From Scleroderma bovista (Eukaryota > Basidiomycota > Agaricomycetes > Boletales > Sclerodermataceae): a DNA stretch of 40,435 bases. The notes under the pieces were generated by a model, which saw only the letters and a list, made by a program, of their open reading frames with translations, did not search any database and was not told where the DNA came from. Made by a program: the position numbers and the translations under genes. The DNA lies in assembly GCA_037178675.1 (NCBI GenBank), contig JAYMGJ010000517.1:1-40435 (forward strand). The letters run 5' to 3'. Positions within the stretch are counted from its first letter, which is position 1, and every line of letters starts with the position of its first letter. Below are positions 1 to 7,582 of this stretch, one piece after another.

Positions 1-235
1 ATTATGCCAATAGTATGTAGTGCCGATGATATATTATGCCGATAGTATATTATGCCGATGGTATGTGGTGCTGTGCCGATAGTGTCTTGTGCGAATGGTT
101 TGCAAGTGCCAATGTTATGCAAGTGCTGATGGTTGCAGTGGCATGGATGTAATGCCACCTGTCATTGTGCCAATTGTATGCTGTATGTATGTGCCGATGC
201 AGTGCCGAGTGGACATTCTCCTTTGTATGTTCTGC
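1..235. repeat. degenerate TGCCGAT tandem repeat, left block
   Basis: The stretch is an irregular array of 15-20 bp units built on TGCCGATRGTATGTAG. The unit boundaries are marked by repeated TGCC. A related array of the same orientation lies at 2835-3065, on the other side of the minus-strand gene at 602-2459. This looks like subterminal repeats of a DNA element that carries the gene. No clean terminal inverted repeat is visible because the window starts inside the array. From 236 to 601 I see nothing convincing. Confidence 0.6.
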
Positions 236-601
236 TGATTGTGTTGTGCCAGTGGATTAAAGTATGTTGCTCCTTCCAATACCTGATGCTGCCATACATG
301 GCAATTATAGTTACATCTGTAGGACATATCTAGCCTGCTCTTGGTATTCATGTATATCAGTACTAACGGTGAAAAATTACTCCACAAGTAAATGTGGGAT
401 GTGCCGGCGACATATTCGCAATGCATTCATGACTGTGGTTGAGACCATTACTGGCATGTCTCTGACAGAGTTCTCAGGCTGCATCAATGATTCACAAGGA
501 CAACTCTACATGCATAAATATACTTTACAATGCGATGTATATAGTATACATGGAATGGGAAGCAGAAATTGTACAAAAGACGTAGGTATGATAAAAGAAA
601 A

Positions 602-2459
602 TTAGTCCGTTTCCATTTGCACACCGGCATCGTGCCTGGCATCGGCATCGGCATCGGAACTCCTGATCTCCATATTGGATGCTGGCGTCCCAACATCTCC
701 ATCTTCCGGCGGGCTGACCTCACAATCTTGTGATCAGTAGCACATGGCTTGGTAATTGACAGACTTACCTTTTGGTGGGGCCCAGTCATAGCTATCACCA
801 GTTGGTTTGCTGGCACCCCTTTCATCGACCAAGCCTGGAGTTGCCACCTCCAGACTTGAGGCATTGTTGCGCAGTGCAACCTGCATACCATGTGTGCCGG
901 TCGGCTTGCTCGAGCCATGCTGGGATGGATTGCTGGACAACGCCATTTCTTCCAGCATAGTGGTAGGCGCTAGTGCCAATGGGCTTGGTGGACTGGGGTG
1001 AGCACACTGCGAGACCTCGGCATGTGTTGAGTCAGATGCCGGCTGTGTGGGTGTGAATGCCTGCTGCGATGCCGGACATTGGAGGTGGGATGGTGTTGGG
1101 AACAGCTGTTCCCGCATTGCTTCAACCACCTGCCGTAAGCTGGCGACTTCTCCGAGTGCGACGGCCAACCTGTCATTTGCTTCGTCCACCTTTCGTTCCG
1201 TTTCGGCCTGCTTTTCCCTCAAATGGACAACCTCCTCCTTGAGATCTTGTACATTCAATGTGTTCATACTGTCTCCCAGTGTTGTGGGAGGGTTCATGCC
1301 ACTGCCGGTGGCCGTTGACGATGGACTTGCCGTCCTTGATGTCTTCCCTAGCCATGCTGGAGTATTGATCAGTACCCCATCAAAAACTGCATGGAATATG
1401 GATAGAAATAATATTAAATTGTTTGAATAATGAACGACTTACTTTGTTTCCTGGGCGGATTGGCCGCTGCTGGTGCCGGGATCTGACATTGGCTTTTTGC
1501 ACGCTGTGACCTTCCTCGGTTGAGCGTTGAGGGTGCAGATGGTGAACGCTGACGCGGTGCAGGTTTCCTCAGTGCTTGTGAACGCGACCTTGACCTCGCT
1601 CTGACTGCCGTCATCATGCTGCATGCAATCTTGCTGCAGCAACATTGCCAGCAAGCATGGCCTGGGTTCGCTGCACACCGTCGATCTCGCTGTACGCACT
1701 TGATGCACTGATCCTTGTCATCCACCCACTCATAGCCTGCATCTGGTGTCTGCATGTCGCGAACATTTGGCCTTGGTCACTTTGGCCATGGTTGTGATGA
1801 GGCTTCTTCATCATCACCATCGCTGTTGATCGTTGCGACTGATTGGGCACGCTTCCTTGGCTTGTGACTGCAACTGCGGCCCCTAGGCACCTCATTGTCC
1901 TTGATGGCACGGCTTGCTTCTGGCACTGCTTGTGAGTCCTCAGTTTCACTGGGCTCACCTACTTGGCCATGACCGCCTTGCACCTCTGTTTCCTTTACCC
2001 CCGATGGTCCTGCCACTGCATTGTTCCCCAACAGCTCTACGGCTCTCTGCTTTCCCTTGTCCACCTTCTTCTGCAGCTTGCCTAGTTGGAACCAGGGATG
2101 GTCCCGGATATCGCGGTCGGTGGCGTTAACAATGTCCAGGAAGTGAGGCCACTTCCCTGTCGACAGGATCACCTCTGGCGCCTCCATAAACTGGTCGGCA
2201 GCAACGATGATAGTCAGTATAATGAATCCTGCAGGTAACTCCTGCAGGACATTCTCAACCCAACACTATCATATCCTAATCAGTGAGTTGATTGATTGGA
2301 GATAAATTTGCCACGCACCACCTGGGCCCAGATAGTTGACACTGCTTCTGACCATACACCCTTCTCCCGTGTGCTTCTCAAGCCATCAATCCGGCCTTGA
2401 ATTATTTCAGCAGCCTGGGCGATGACTTCTTCTGCAGTGAGGGACGTAGCCATTGACAT
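602..2459 (-). pseudogene. Zn(II)2Cys6-like cysteine-cluster and coiled-coil protein, one in-frame TGA
   Basis: My four-exon model is 2319-2459, 1443-2241, 769-1386 and 602-726. Introns are 77, 56 and 42 nt, with donors GTGCGT, GTAAGT, GTAAGT. The exons sum to 1683 nt, exactly 561 codons, and all phases agree. The only break is TGA at 1777-1779; the same frame continues on both sides, and CGA (Arg) would restore the local KRPRPN-like context. Positions 1621-1707 encode CX2CX6CX7CX2CX6C, which fits the fungal binuclear zinc cluster. The exon at 769-1386 has a heptad-rich coiled coil (LKEEVVHLREKQAE...) followed by Ser/Pro/Thr-rich sequence. The C-terminus is acidic, with an SDADADA run. I chose ATG 2459; an upstream 5'UTR intron is possible. 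Similar proteins are, from memory, frequent in mushroom genomes near transposons. Function is unknown; DNA binding is an inference from the cysteine pattern. Confidence 0.7.
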
Positions 2460-2834
2460 GTCCTCTTGAACAGATGAGGTGGAAACGAACTGAGAGAGCC
2501 CATGCACCTGGGTAGGCCGTGTTATACGGTCAGCGGACGATGACAATCGGCCGTGCTACACGGGCTGGCGGAAGTGAGGCTTATGACTAGAGCTTTGCCG
2601 TATCACAGGGGTCAGCCCCCGACAGCATTGTCACCAAGTGACAACGGTGGGCCCATGGCTCTGTTGTCATCACGGGGTAGGGTGAAAGTCTTAAGCCGGA
2701 CAAATGGGTGTCGTCATGAAAATACTCGGGCTGAGAGGAGTAGCATACCAATAGAATAAGTGAGCCAGTACGCAATGGAGGCAGTGGGGTGAAATCTGAC
2801 GGCAGCAATAACACCATAGTGAGCCGGTCAATCA
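2460..2834. other. upstream region of the 602-2459 gene, no gene seen
   Basis: This presumably holds the promoter and leader of the minus-strand gene. Reading on the minus strand, CTCTCTCAG just upstream of the chosen ATG could be the acceptor of a leader intron. The short ORFs here look like chance frames. Confidence 0.4.
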
Positions 2835-3065
2835 GCATTGCGGCATGGTCAACAGTGCGGCAAAGTCAACAGTGCGGCAAAGTCAACACTCCGGCATGTT
2901 CAACAAGATGATGTGCCGATGAGATGTTGTGCCGCTGATATGCAGTGCCGCTGATATGTGGTGCCGCTGATATGTGGTGCCGACAATATGTGGTGCCGGG
3001 TGTTATGTGTCGGCCGCATCTATTGCTGCATCAATTTAGTGCCAACGGTTCCTCGTGCCGGATCT
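2835..3065. repeat. degenerate TGCCG tandem repeat, right block
   Basis: First come three units of GTCAACAGTGCGGCAAA type. These are followed by a run of about 16-bp units of TGCCGCTGATATGTGG (about 2930-3000) that decays towards 3065. Its orientation matches the block at 1-235. The copia element was inserted about 100 bp further on. Confidence 0.65.
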
Positions 3066-3165
3066 TGGCCTAACGGTAGTTACTTAACACTATATGCACG
3101 GCGATACATCTATATAGAGGACATAGTATCTAGGGCCTAATGGGTATACAGGGAGATCAACTTTG

Positions 3166-3621
3166 TGTCGACAAGAAAGTATGATTATATCTTATCTTAA
3201 TCTAATCTTGGAGATTTCCAGAGATCACAGTTACATGTGATTCGGAGTAGTGTCAACCGGAATACCGGTAGATCACATGACCGGCTTCACAAGATAGCCG
3301 GAACTATCACATGCAAGGCACGTGTATAACACATGCTGATGCACGTTACAGGCACGTTTCCAGATAACTACGTCTATGGAAACTGCACCTACTACATATG
3401 GGAATATGGTGAAATAGGCTAGAATAATACTTATCTATGCACAGACCATGTACCACAGGTATATATACCCTGTAGGATTCCCTGTAGTTCCTTAGTTCAA
3501 TACAGTTCAACTGTTCTCTCATTACTCGCTACTTCAAACAACTCAACTTCAAGAACCAGCTACTTGCTACTAAAGGTACGCTTGCGCTACCCCATTGCTG
3601 TTGCCCAGTTTTGTTGCTACA
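3166..3621 (+). repeat. 5' LTR of the copia element
   Basis: Starts TGTCGACA and ends TTGCTACA. It is identical to the 3' LTR apart from position 3594. It is preceded by the target duplication CTTTG (3161-3165). It contains a TATA-like palindrome and should drive the element. Confidence 0.96.
3458..3469 (+). promoter_or_regulatory. TATA-like palindrome in the LTR
   Basis: GGTATATATACC is a perfect 12-bp palindrome. It lies about 150 bp before the end of the LTR, a sensible place for the core promoter of the retrotransposon. Transcription would then start near 3490-3500, setting the U3/R border. The same site is repeated in the 3' LTR. The role is inferred. Confidence 0.55.
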
Positions 3622-3635
3622 GGTTATGAGCCCTG
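3622..3635 (+). other. primer-binding site matching the initiator tRNA-Met anticodon arm
   Basis: GGTTATGAGCCCTG follows the LTR directly. Its reverse complement, CAGGGCTCATAACC, is the anticodon stem-loop (CAU anticodon) of initiator tRNA-Met as known from yeast. It is not complementary to a tRNA 3' end. Drosophila copia is known to be primed by a half tRNA-iMet cleaved in this arm, so the same mode is likely here. The site also contains a short upstream ORF, ATG at 3626 ending TAA at 3638-3640. Confidence 0.85.
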
Positions 3636-3691
3636 TTTAAGGCCATACCAGGAAACATACGGCAGTACTGTCTTCGTCACTGTCTCCTGCT

Positions 3692-4429
3692 ATGAACCTT
3701 AGACAGCTCGTAGCTGAAGTTCTTCACGAGTTACCGTTTGTTTTTGCCGTGATATCTCTTACGATATATTCTTCGTTTGTGTTTTGGTTTGAACGCTGGA
3801 GATACAACTACATTGCCGCACTCTTTGTGTGCTATGCAGTTCGTCTCTTGGTTACCTCGCAGCCACGCCCTGCTCCTCCTCCCATTGTTAACGTGGAGTT
3901 ACCTTTACCTCCCGTTCACAACCCCTTTGAAGACGATGATGAAATCGTCGTCATTGATACTACAGCACCTCCTAGTATCCACCAAACAGTGGACTTCTAT
4001 TGGAGAGAAGCTATGCGGAACTACCGCTTGTATCAACCAAGGGAACACCACAGCGGTGATTCGCTTAGTGGAAATATGGGACATATTAGGAGGCCTTTGC
4101 CTCTTAGTAGGGAGGAACAGCTTTCTCTTATCAGCCATGACCGTTTTTACGGATACATTGACAGTCACATCACTGTTCCTGATCCTCGGTGGGCACTGCC
4201 CTACCAATTCCGCGTCTTGTTCAGACATTGGCAATCTGTTATCATCAAATCTCTTCCATATGATGAAGAGATATTCATTGATAACGTTTCAGATGCCAAT
4301 TACCTTCGAACAGACATCAGACTCCGACTCGAGGAATTCGCAAGGGAGCAGGCCCAGGCCGATCTCCAGGCGGAACTCATCTCGAGGCAGCTCGCCGATT
4401 TACGTTCCCGCGCCTCTGGCAAGGAGTGA
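3692..4429 (+). CDS. copia 5' cassette ORF A: small membrane protein, unknown
   Basis: This 245-aa ORF begins at the first ATG after the tiny ORF in the primer-binding site, so scanning ribosomes should reach it first. Two hydrophobic segments are visible, residues about 14-33 (LPFVFAVISLTIYSSFVFWF) and about 39-55, joined by a short basic-aromatic turn. This suggests a hairpin membrane anchor at the N-terminus. Next comes a proline-rich stretch, then HNPFEDDDE, an NPF motif followed by acids. The C-terminal part is a probable helix or coiled coil rich in Glu, Gln, Ala and Arg. It lies in a different frame from ORF B, which starts 13 nt after this stop. It has no retroviral domain I recognise. 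It may be an accessory protein of the element. Position before gag argues against a classical envelope, which lies after pol. Confidence 0.6.
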   Translation: MNLRQLVAEVLHELPFVFAVISLTIYSSFVFWFERWRYNYIAALFVCYAVRLLVTSQPRPAPPPIVNVELPLPPVHNPFEDDDEIVVIDTTAPPSIHQTVDFYWREAMRNYRLYQPREHHSGDSLSGNMGHIRRPLPLSREEQLSLISHDRFYGYIDSHITVPDPRWALPYQFRVLFRHWQSVIIKSLPYDEEIFIDNVSDANYLRTDIRLRLEEFAREQAQADLQAELISRQLADLRSRASGKE

Positions 4430-4442
4430 AAGTGAGCTTCGG

Positions 4443-5528
4443 ATGCAGGAAAGAGGAAGGAGAGAACAAGGAAGAAGGATTGTTAGGATTGGTAATCGTC
4501 GAGTGGTACAACCGCGACGAGGCCCCACTCCACCTCCTTCCTATGCAGCTGATCGCCGTAGAGCTCTTCAAGAGCGATGGCGACGACGCGCAGATGTGAT
4601 CGCTGAAGGAGAAGTCGCCGCTGACATACAACCTGATCTGGAGGATAACGGTCCACCCTCTACCGGAGGAGTTTGGACTCAGTACGTGCAGGGAGTATCG
4701 GAGGAATTCTACGTCGAGCTTAGGCCCGGTGTAGGTCGTGCCGCTCATCTAGATAGCCACCCTTCCGAGGAGTTTGGCGGTCAGGTGATGCAGGGAGTCA
4801 TTCCGGCTTACTGGAGACGACTTGACGACACCCCTTTTCCTCTGATCGCTAACCCGCACCCTGAACCAGAACAGGGTCAAGTCAGAGGTATGGTTGGCGA
4901 GGAGCTAGCCATCGTATACCCAGAGAATCCGCGGGTCCATTGGGCCTTCCACGGATCTTATTATCTCCCCTCTGCTAAGCTTCACGCTTATTCGACGCCT
5001 CACGCCCGAGCTAACTTCATGGGAGTAGACTATCAGTCGCTCCACTATGAAGATCCTGCTCTCGCGACCGTCCCAGCCTTCTGGATCGATCCCTGCCCAG
5101 AGATCTACCAGCCAGCCAGTCGTTGGCGGCATCCTCTCTACTCTGAGCAGCGATTTTCCGGAGCTATCCCGTCTCTTCGGGACTGGCACGATTGGCTCGA
5201 AGTCAATTTCAGATACGTCTGGAAGCAGAAACCGCGGGGAGCACAGTTCTCGATACCCGTGTGCATGGAGCGACCCGGTCTCCTCTTTGAGGAAAGTCAG
5301 GATCTCTGGGTGGCTCACACCACTCTCATCCGTCTCGATATGGCGGACTACCAAAATGGAGCGTTTTCGTTCCATGGACTCCAGCCACACTGGCCGTCTA
5401 GCCAGGATCGATGCGACGATATCGCACTCCTGCTCGAAAGGCACGAGGCTGGACGAGAAGGTGATGAAGCTCTCGATGATGATGCGGAACGATCAGATTC
5501 CGGGATTCCTGGAGGAGCCCTTGATTAG
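4443..5528 (+). CDS. copia 5' cassette ORF B: basic protein with PPSY motif, unknown
   Basis: From ATG 4443 the ORF encodes 361 aa. The frame is open further upstream inside ORF A, so a frameshift fusion with ORF A (+1) is possible. I prefer ATG 4443 because it lies 13 nt after the ORF A stop. The N-terminus is very basic (RGRREQGRR, RIGNRR). PTPPPSY at 4527-4544 contains PPSY, a PPxY motif; in other systems PPxY binds WW domains of NEDD4/Rsp5 ligases and serves as a late domain. The rest looks like a folded globular protein rich in Trp, Tyr, Pro and His (for example VHWAFHGSYYLPSAKLHAY). It ends in an acidic tail, and the last 65 nt overlap ORF C. I recognise no family. A capsid-like or nucleic-acid-binding role is speculation. 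Confidence 0.55.
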   Translation: MQERGRREQGRRIVRIGNRRVVQPRRGPTPPPSYAADRRRALQERWRRRADVIAEGEVAADIQPDLEDNGPPSTGGVWTQYVQGVSEEFYVELRPGVGRAAHLDSHPSEEFGGQVMQGVIPAYWRRLDDTPFPLIANPHPEPEQGQVRGMVGEELAIVYPENPRVHWAFHGSYYLPSAKLHAYSTPHARANFMGVDYQSLHYEDPALATVPAFWIDPCPEIYQPASRWRHPLYSEQRFSGAIPSLRDWHDWLEVNFRYVWKQKPRGAQFSIPVCMERPGLLFEESQDLWVAHTTLIRLDMADYQNGAFSFHGLQPHWPSSQDRCDDIALLLERHEAGREGDEALDDDAERSDSGIPGGALD

Positions 5529-5970
5529 GTGCTTCCCAAGTCCCTACTGGCACCCTATTCCTTATTCTGGAAAGGGAAGACCATTATGGAAATCTGATAA
5601 AGGACTTCTTAAGTCCGTCTCCGCTTACATCTTGTATGATAAGGCTCCGGTTGTTCTTTTTACCCCTTACGAAATTTTTCCACGGTCTATGCTTACCTTC
5701 GAATATTGGTCTTTGGACGGCAACAAGGTTGTCTCCAATTATCAGGATTGTCCTGATTACGATTTGGATGTTTTCTTTGACATTTTACCTAGGCATTGGT
5801 CGTATATGACATTTACGATACCTACGGACTCCTCGGATTCCTCATCTTCAACAGAAGAGGATACACAATCCGAATCTTCTTCGTCTTCAGAAGAAGATCT
5901 TATCTTTCTTCCACCCATTTCTGTTACCGCTGTACCGGAACTGATTTTACTAAATCTCTTTGATTTTTGA
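5464..5970 (+). CDS. copia 5' cassette ORF C: acidic C-terminal protein, unknown
   Basis: From ATG 5464, inside the end of ORF B, this gives 168 aa; ATGs at 5476, 5479 and 5482 are alternatives. The frame is +1 relative to ORF B. The middle resembles a compact aromatic-rich domain (LIRCFPSPYWHPIPYSGKG, YILYDKAPVVLFTPYEI). The C-terminal part is a Ser/Asp/Glu run (TDSSDSSSSTEEDTQSE...) with many possible casein-kinase-2 sites. The stop is 16 nt before the gag ATG. ORFs A, B, C and gag step through frames with no real spacers. This suggests either termination-reinitiation, programmed frameshifting, or a once continuous protein now shifted. No homologue comes to mind. Confidence 0.5.
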   Translation: MKLSMMMRNDQIPGFLEEPLIRCFPSPYWHPIPYSGKGRPLWKSDKGLLKSVSAYILYDKAPVVLFTPYEIFPRSMLTFEYWSLDGNKVVSNYQDCPDYDLDVFFDILPRHWSYMTFTIPTDSSDSSSSTEEDTQSESSSSSEEDLIFLPPISVTAVPELILLNLFDF

Positions 5971-5986
5971 ATAAATTAGAATCATT

Positions 5987-7582
5987 ATGTCCGGAAACAC
6001 TGGTGACATGAAGAAGACCACACCCATTCTTACTGGCGCATCCAATTACTTGGAATGGAAGTCCGCGATGAAGTCGCTCTTACAAGTCATGGGAGTATGG
6101 CGCTATGCGCATCATCAAGTGGCCGCTGTCGTTGCTGGACAGGCCGGTGCAACCGCCGAGCAACAAGCCGCTGATGAAACCAATCGGGATAAGGCCCTTG
6201 GTACGATCATGTACTATACATCCGCACTCATCAGACAGAATCTGATGAACGAGAACGAACCCCACACTGTTTGGGAAGCTCTCAACACTTCTTATGGGAC
6301 TCCTGGCGCTGCCGGTGTCTTTGTTGAGTTCAAACGTCTCACGCGGATGATAATCCCAGGGAATCAGGATCCCACTCCGGCTGTACATCAAATGCAGTCC
6401 ACGATTGGTTACTTGGCCTCTAATGGCCTTACTCTCCCCGACTCTGCTCAAGCAATGCTTCTTCTTGGCGCCTTACCGAATGAGTGGCAAGGCTTCGCTT
6501 CCACTCTCCTGGCCACCTTATTGGTCAATCCAACTGCCGCTCAAATTGCTGCGGGCGTTCAACGCCTCACCTTTGATGCGGTTCTTCCGAAAATAATGGA
6601 AGAATGGTCCAGGAAGTCCGGCAAATCTATAATGCCGACAATAAAGAAGGAACAAAACGCGCAGGCAGGACCTTCTCGCCCTAGATGCAAGAAATGTTCT
6701 GGACGTCACAATACCACGGATCACCGTGATGATTATAAAAAGACGTTCACTCCTAATGCCGCCGCTGGACCTTCTACATTCCCGCCGAAGAATCAGGGTG
6801 GTGGAAAAGGGAAAGGAGGAGGAAAGAAGGGAAAAGGAAAACAGCCTTACAAGGGTAAAGGCAAGCAGCGTCAAAACGCTGCGGAACAAACCGCACAGAT
6901 CGCAGAGCTTGACTCTGACGATGATTCCGATGCTGGGTCCGTCTCTAATACTCCTGAGACAGGCTGGTCCGTGCTCACTCCATCCCAACTTGCTGCAGAG
7001 TCAGTATTACGTTCTGTGCGTAATGACCTAGCAAGGAGAAAAAGGGATGATGAGGATTATGCACGTAGACAAGCTACAAGACCACGGACTCCCGATGACG
7101 GGACCATAAAGTATCGTGATGACGGTTTTGTTTGTGACCAATATAACGATGAAAGCTTTGACTGCTATACCTTGTGCACCTCTAAGGAGAGTGACGAAAG
7201 GTGTCTTTGCTTAACATCTCCCCACTCAGGACAAAAAACCGAATCTCACTGCCCCAAGCATAAACATTTAACAGGTCTATGGTTGATGGATTCCGGTGCA
7301 ACCGACCATTCCACTCCATACATGGATGATTTCCTGACATACAAGGATCTTCCAAAACCTATAAATGTGGGTACTGCTGGTGCTGAAGTAATTCAGTTTT
7401 TAGGCATAGGTACAGTTGCCTTCAAAGCTAAAGTTGGCAATGTACAAAAACAAATCTATCTTCGACACGTTTACTATTCTCCATCCGGAGATAGACGTAT
7501 CTGTTCACTTCAGTGGCTTACCACGAAACTCAAGATGAAACTATACGCTGATGCGAAGATAACTCGTGTCTTCGATTCATGA
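5987..7582 (+). CDS. gag-pr: copia Gag and aspartic protease
   Basis: 531 aa. The N-terminal part is the copia-type Gag (TGASNYLEWKSAMKSLL..., then the WEALNTSYG region). Residues 234-246 hold an atypical zinc knuckle, CX2CX3HX4H, where CX2CX4HX4C is usual. It is followed by a Lys/Gly-rich basic tract around residues 272-297. The protease signature DSGATDH begins at residue 435, and the fold continues through FLGIGTV to the RICSLQWL region. The ORF ends at TGA 7580-7582, directly after the protease and before the Gag-pre-integrase zinc domain. A natural Gag stop would lie before the protease, so this TGA looks like a nonsense change (CGA or GGA to TGA). Alternatively it is a readthrough site. 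Confidence 0.9.
   Translation: MSGNTGDMKKTTPILTGASNYLEWKSAMKSLLQVMGVWRYAHHQVAAVVAGQAGATAEQQAADETNRDKALGTIMYYTSALIRQNLMNENEPHTVWEALNTSYGTPGAAGVFVEFKRLTRMIIPGNQDPTPAVHQMQSTIGYLASNGLTLPDSAQAMLLLGALPNEWQGFASTLLATLLVNPTAAQIAAGVQRLTFDAVLPKIMEEWSRKSGKSIMPTIKKEQNAQAGPSRPRCKKCSGRHNTTDHRDDYKKTFTPNAAAGPSTFPPKNQGGGKGKGGGKKGKGKQPYKGKGKQRQNAAEQTAQIAELDSDDDSDAGSVSNTPETGWSVLTPSQLAAESVLRSVRNDLARRKRDDEDYARRQATRPRTPDDGTIKYRDDGFVCDQYNDESFDCYTLCTSKESDERCLCLTSPHSGQKTESHCPKHKHLTGLWLMDSGATDHSTPYMDDFLTYKDLPKPINVGTAGAEVIQFLGIGTVAFKAKVGNVQKQIYLRHVYYSPSGDRRICSLQWLTTKLKMKLYADAKITRVFDS

Noticed and set aside
4377..4460. A short intron joining ORFs A and B
   Set aside because: Candidate GT and AG sites are only about 20 nt apart, too short for a fungal intron.
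4905..5444. 179-aa antisense ORF inside the copia cassette
   Set aside because: It lies opposite ORF B, which has better composition and fits the sense order of the element; treated as a shadow.
3692..5970. Envelope gene of a retrovirus-like element
   Set aside because: Envelope-like ORFs follow pol; this cassette precedes gag, and no signal peptide or cleavage-fusion layout is seen.
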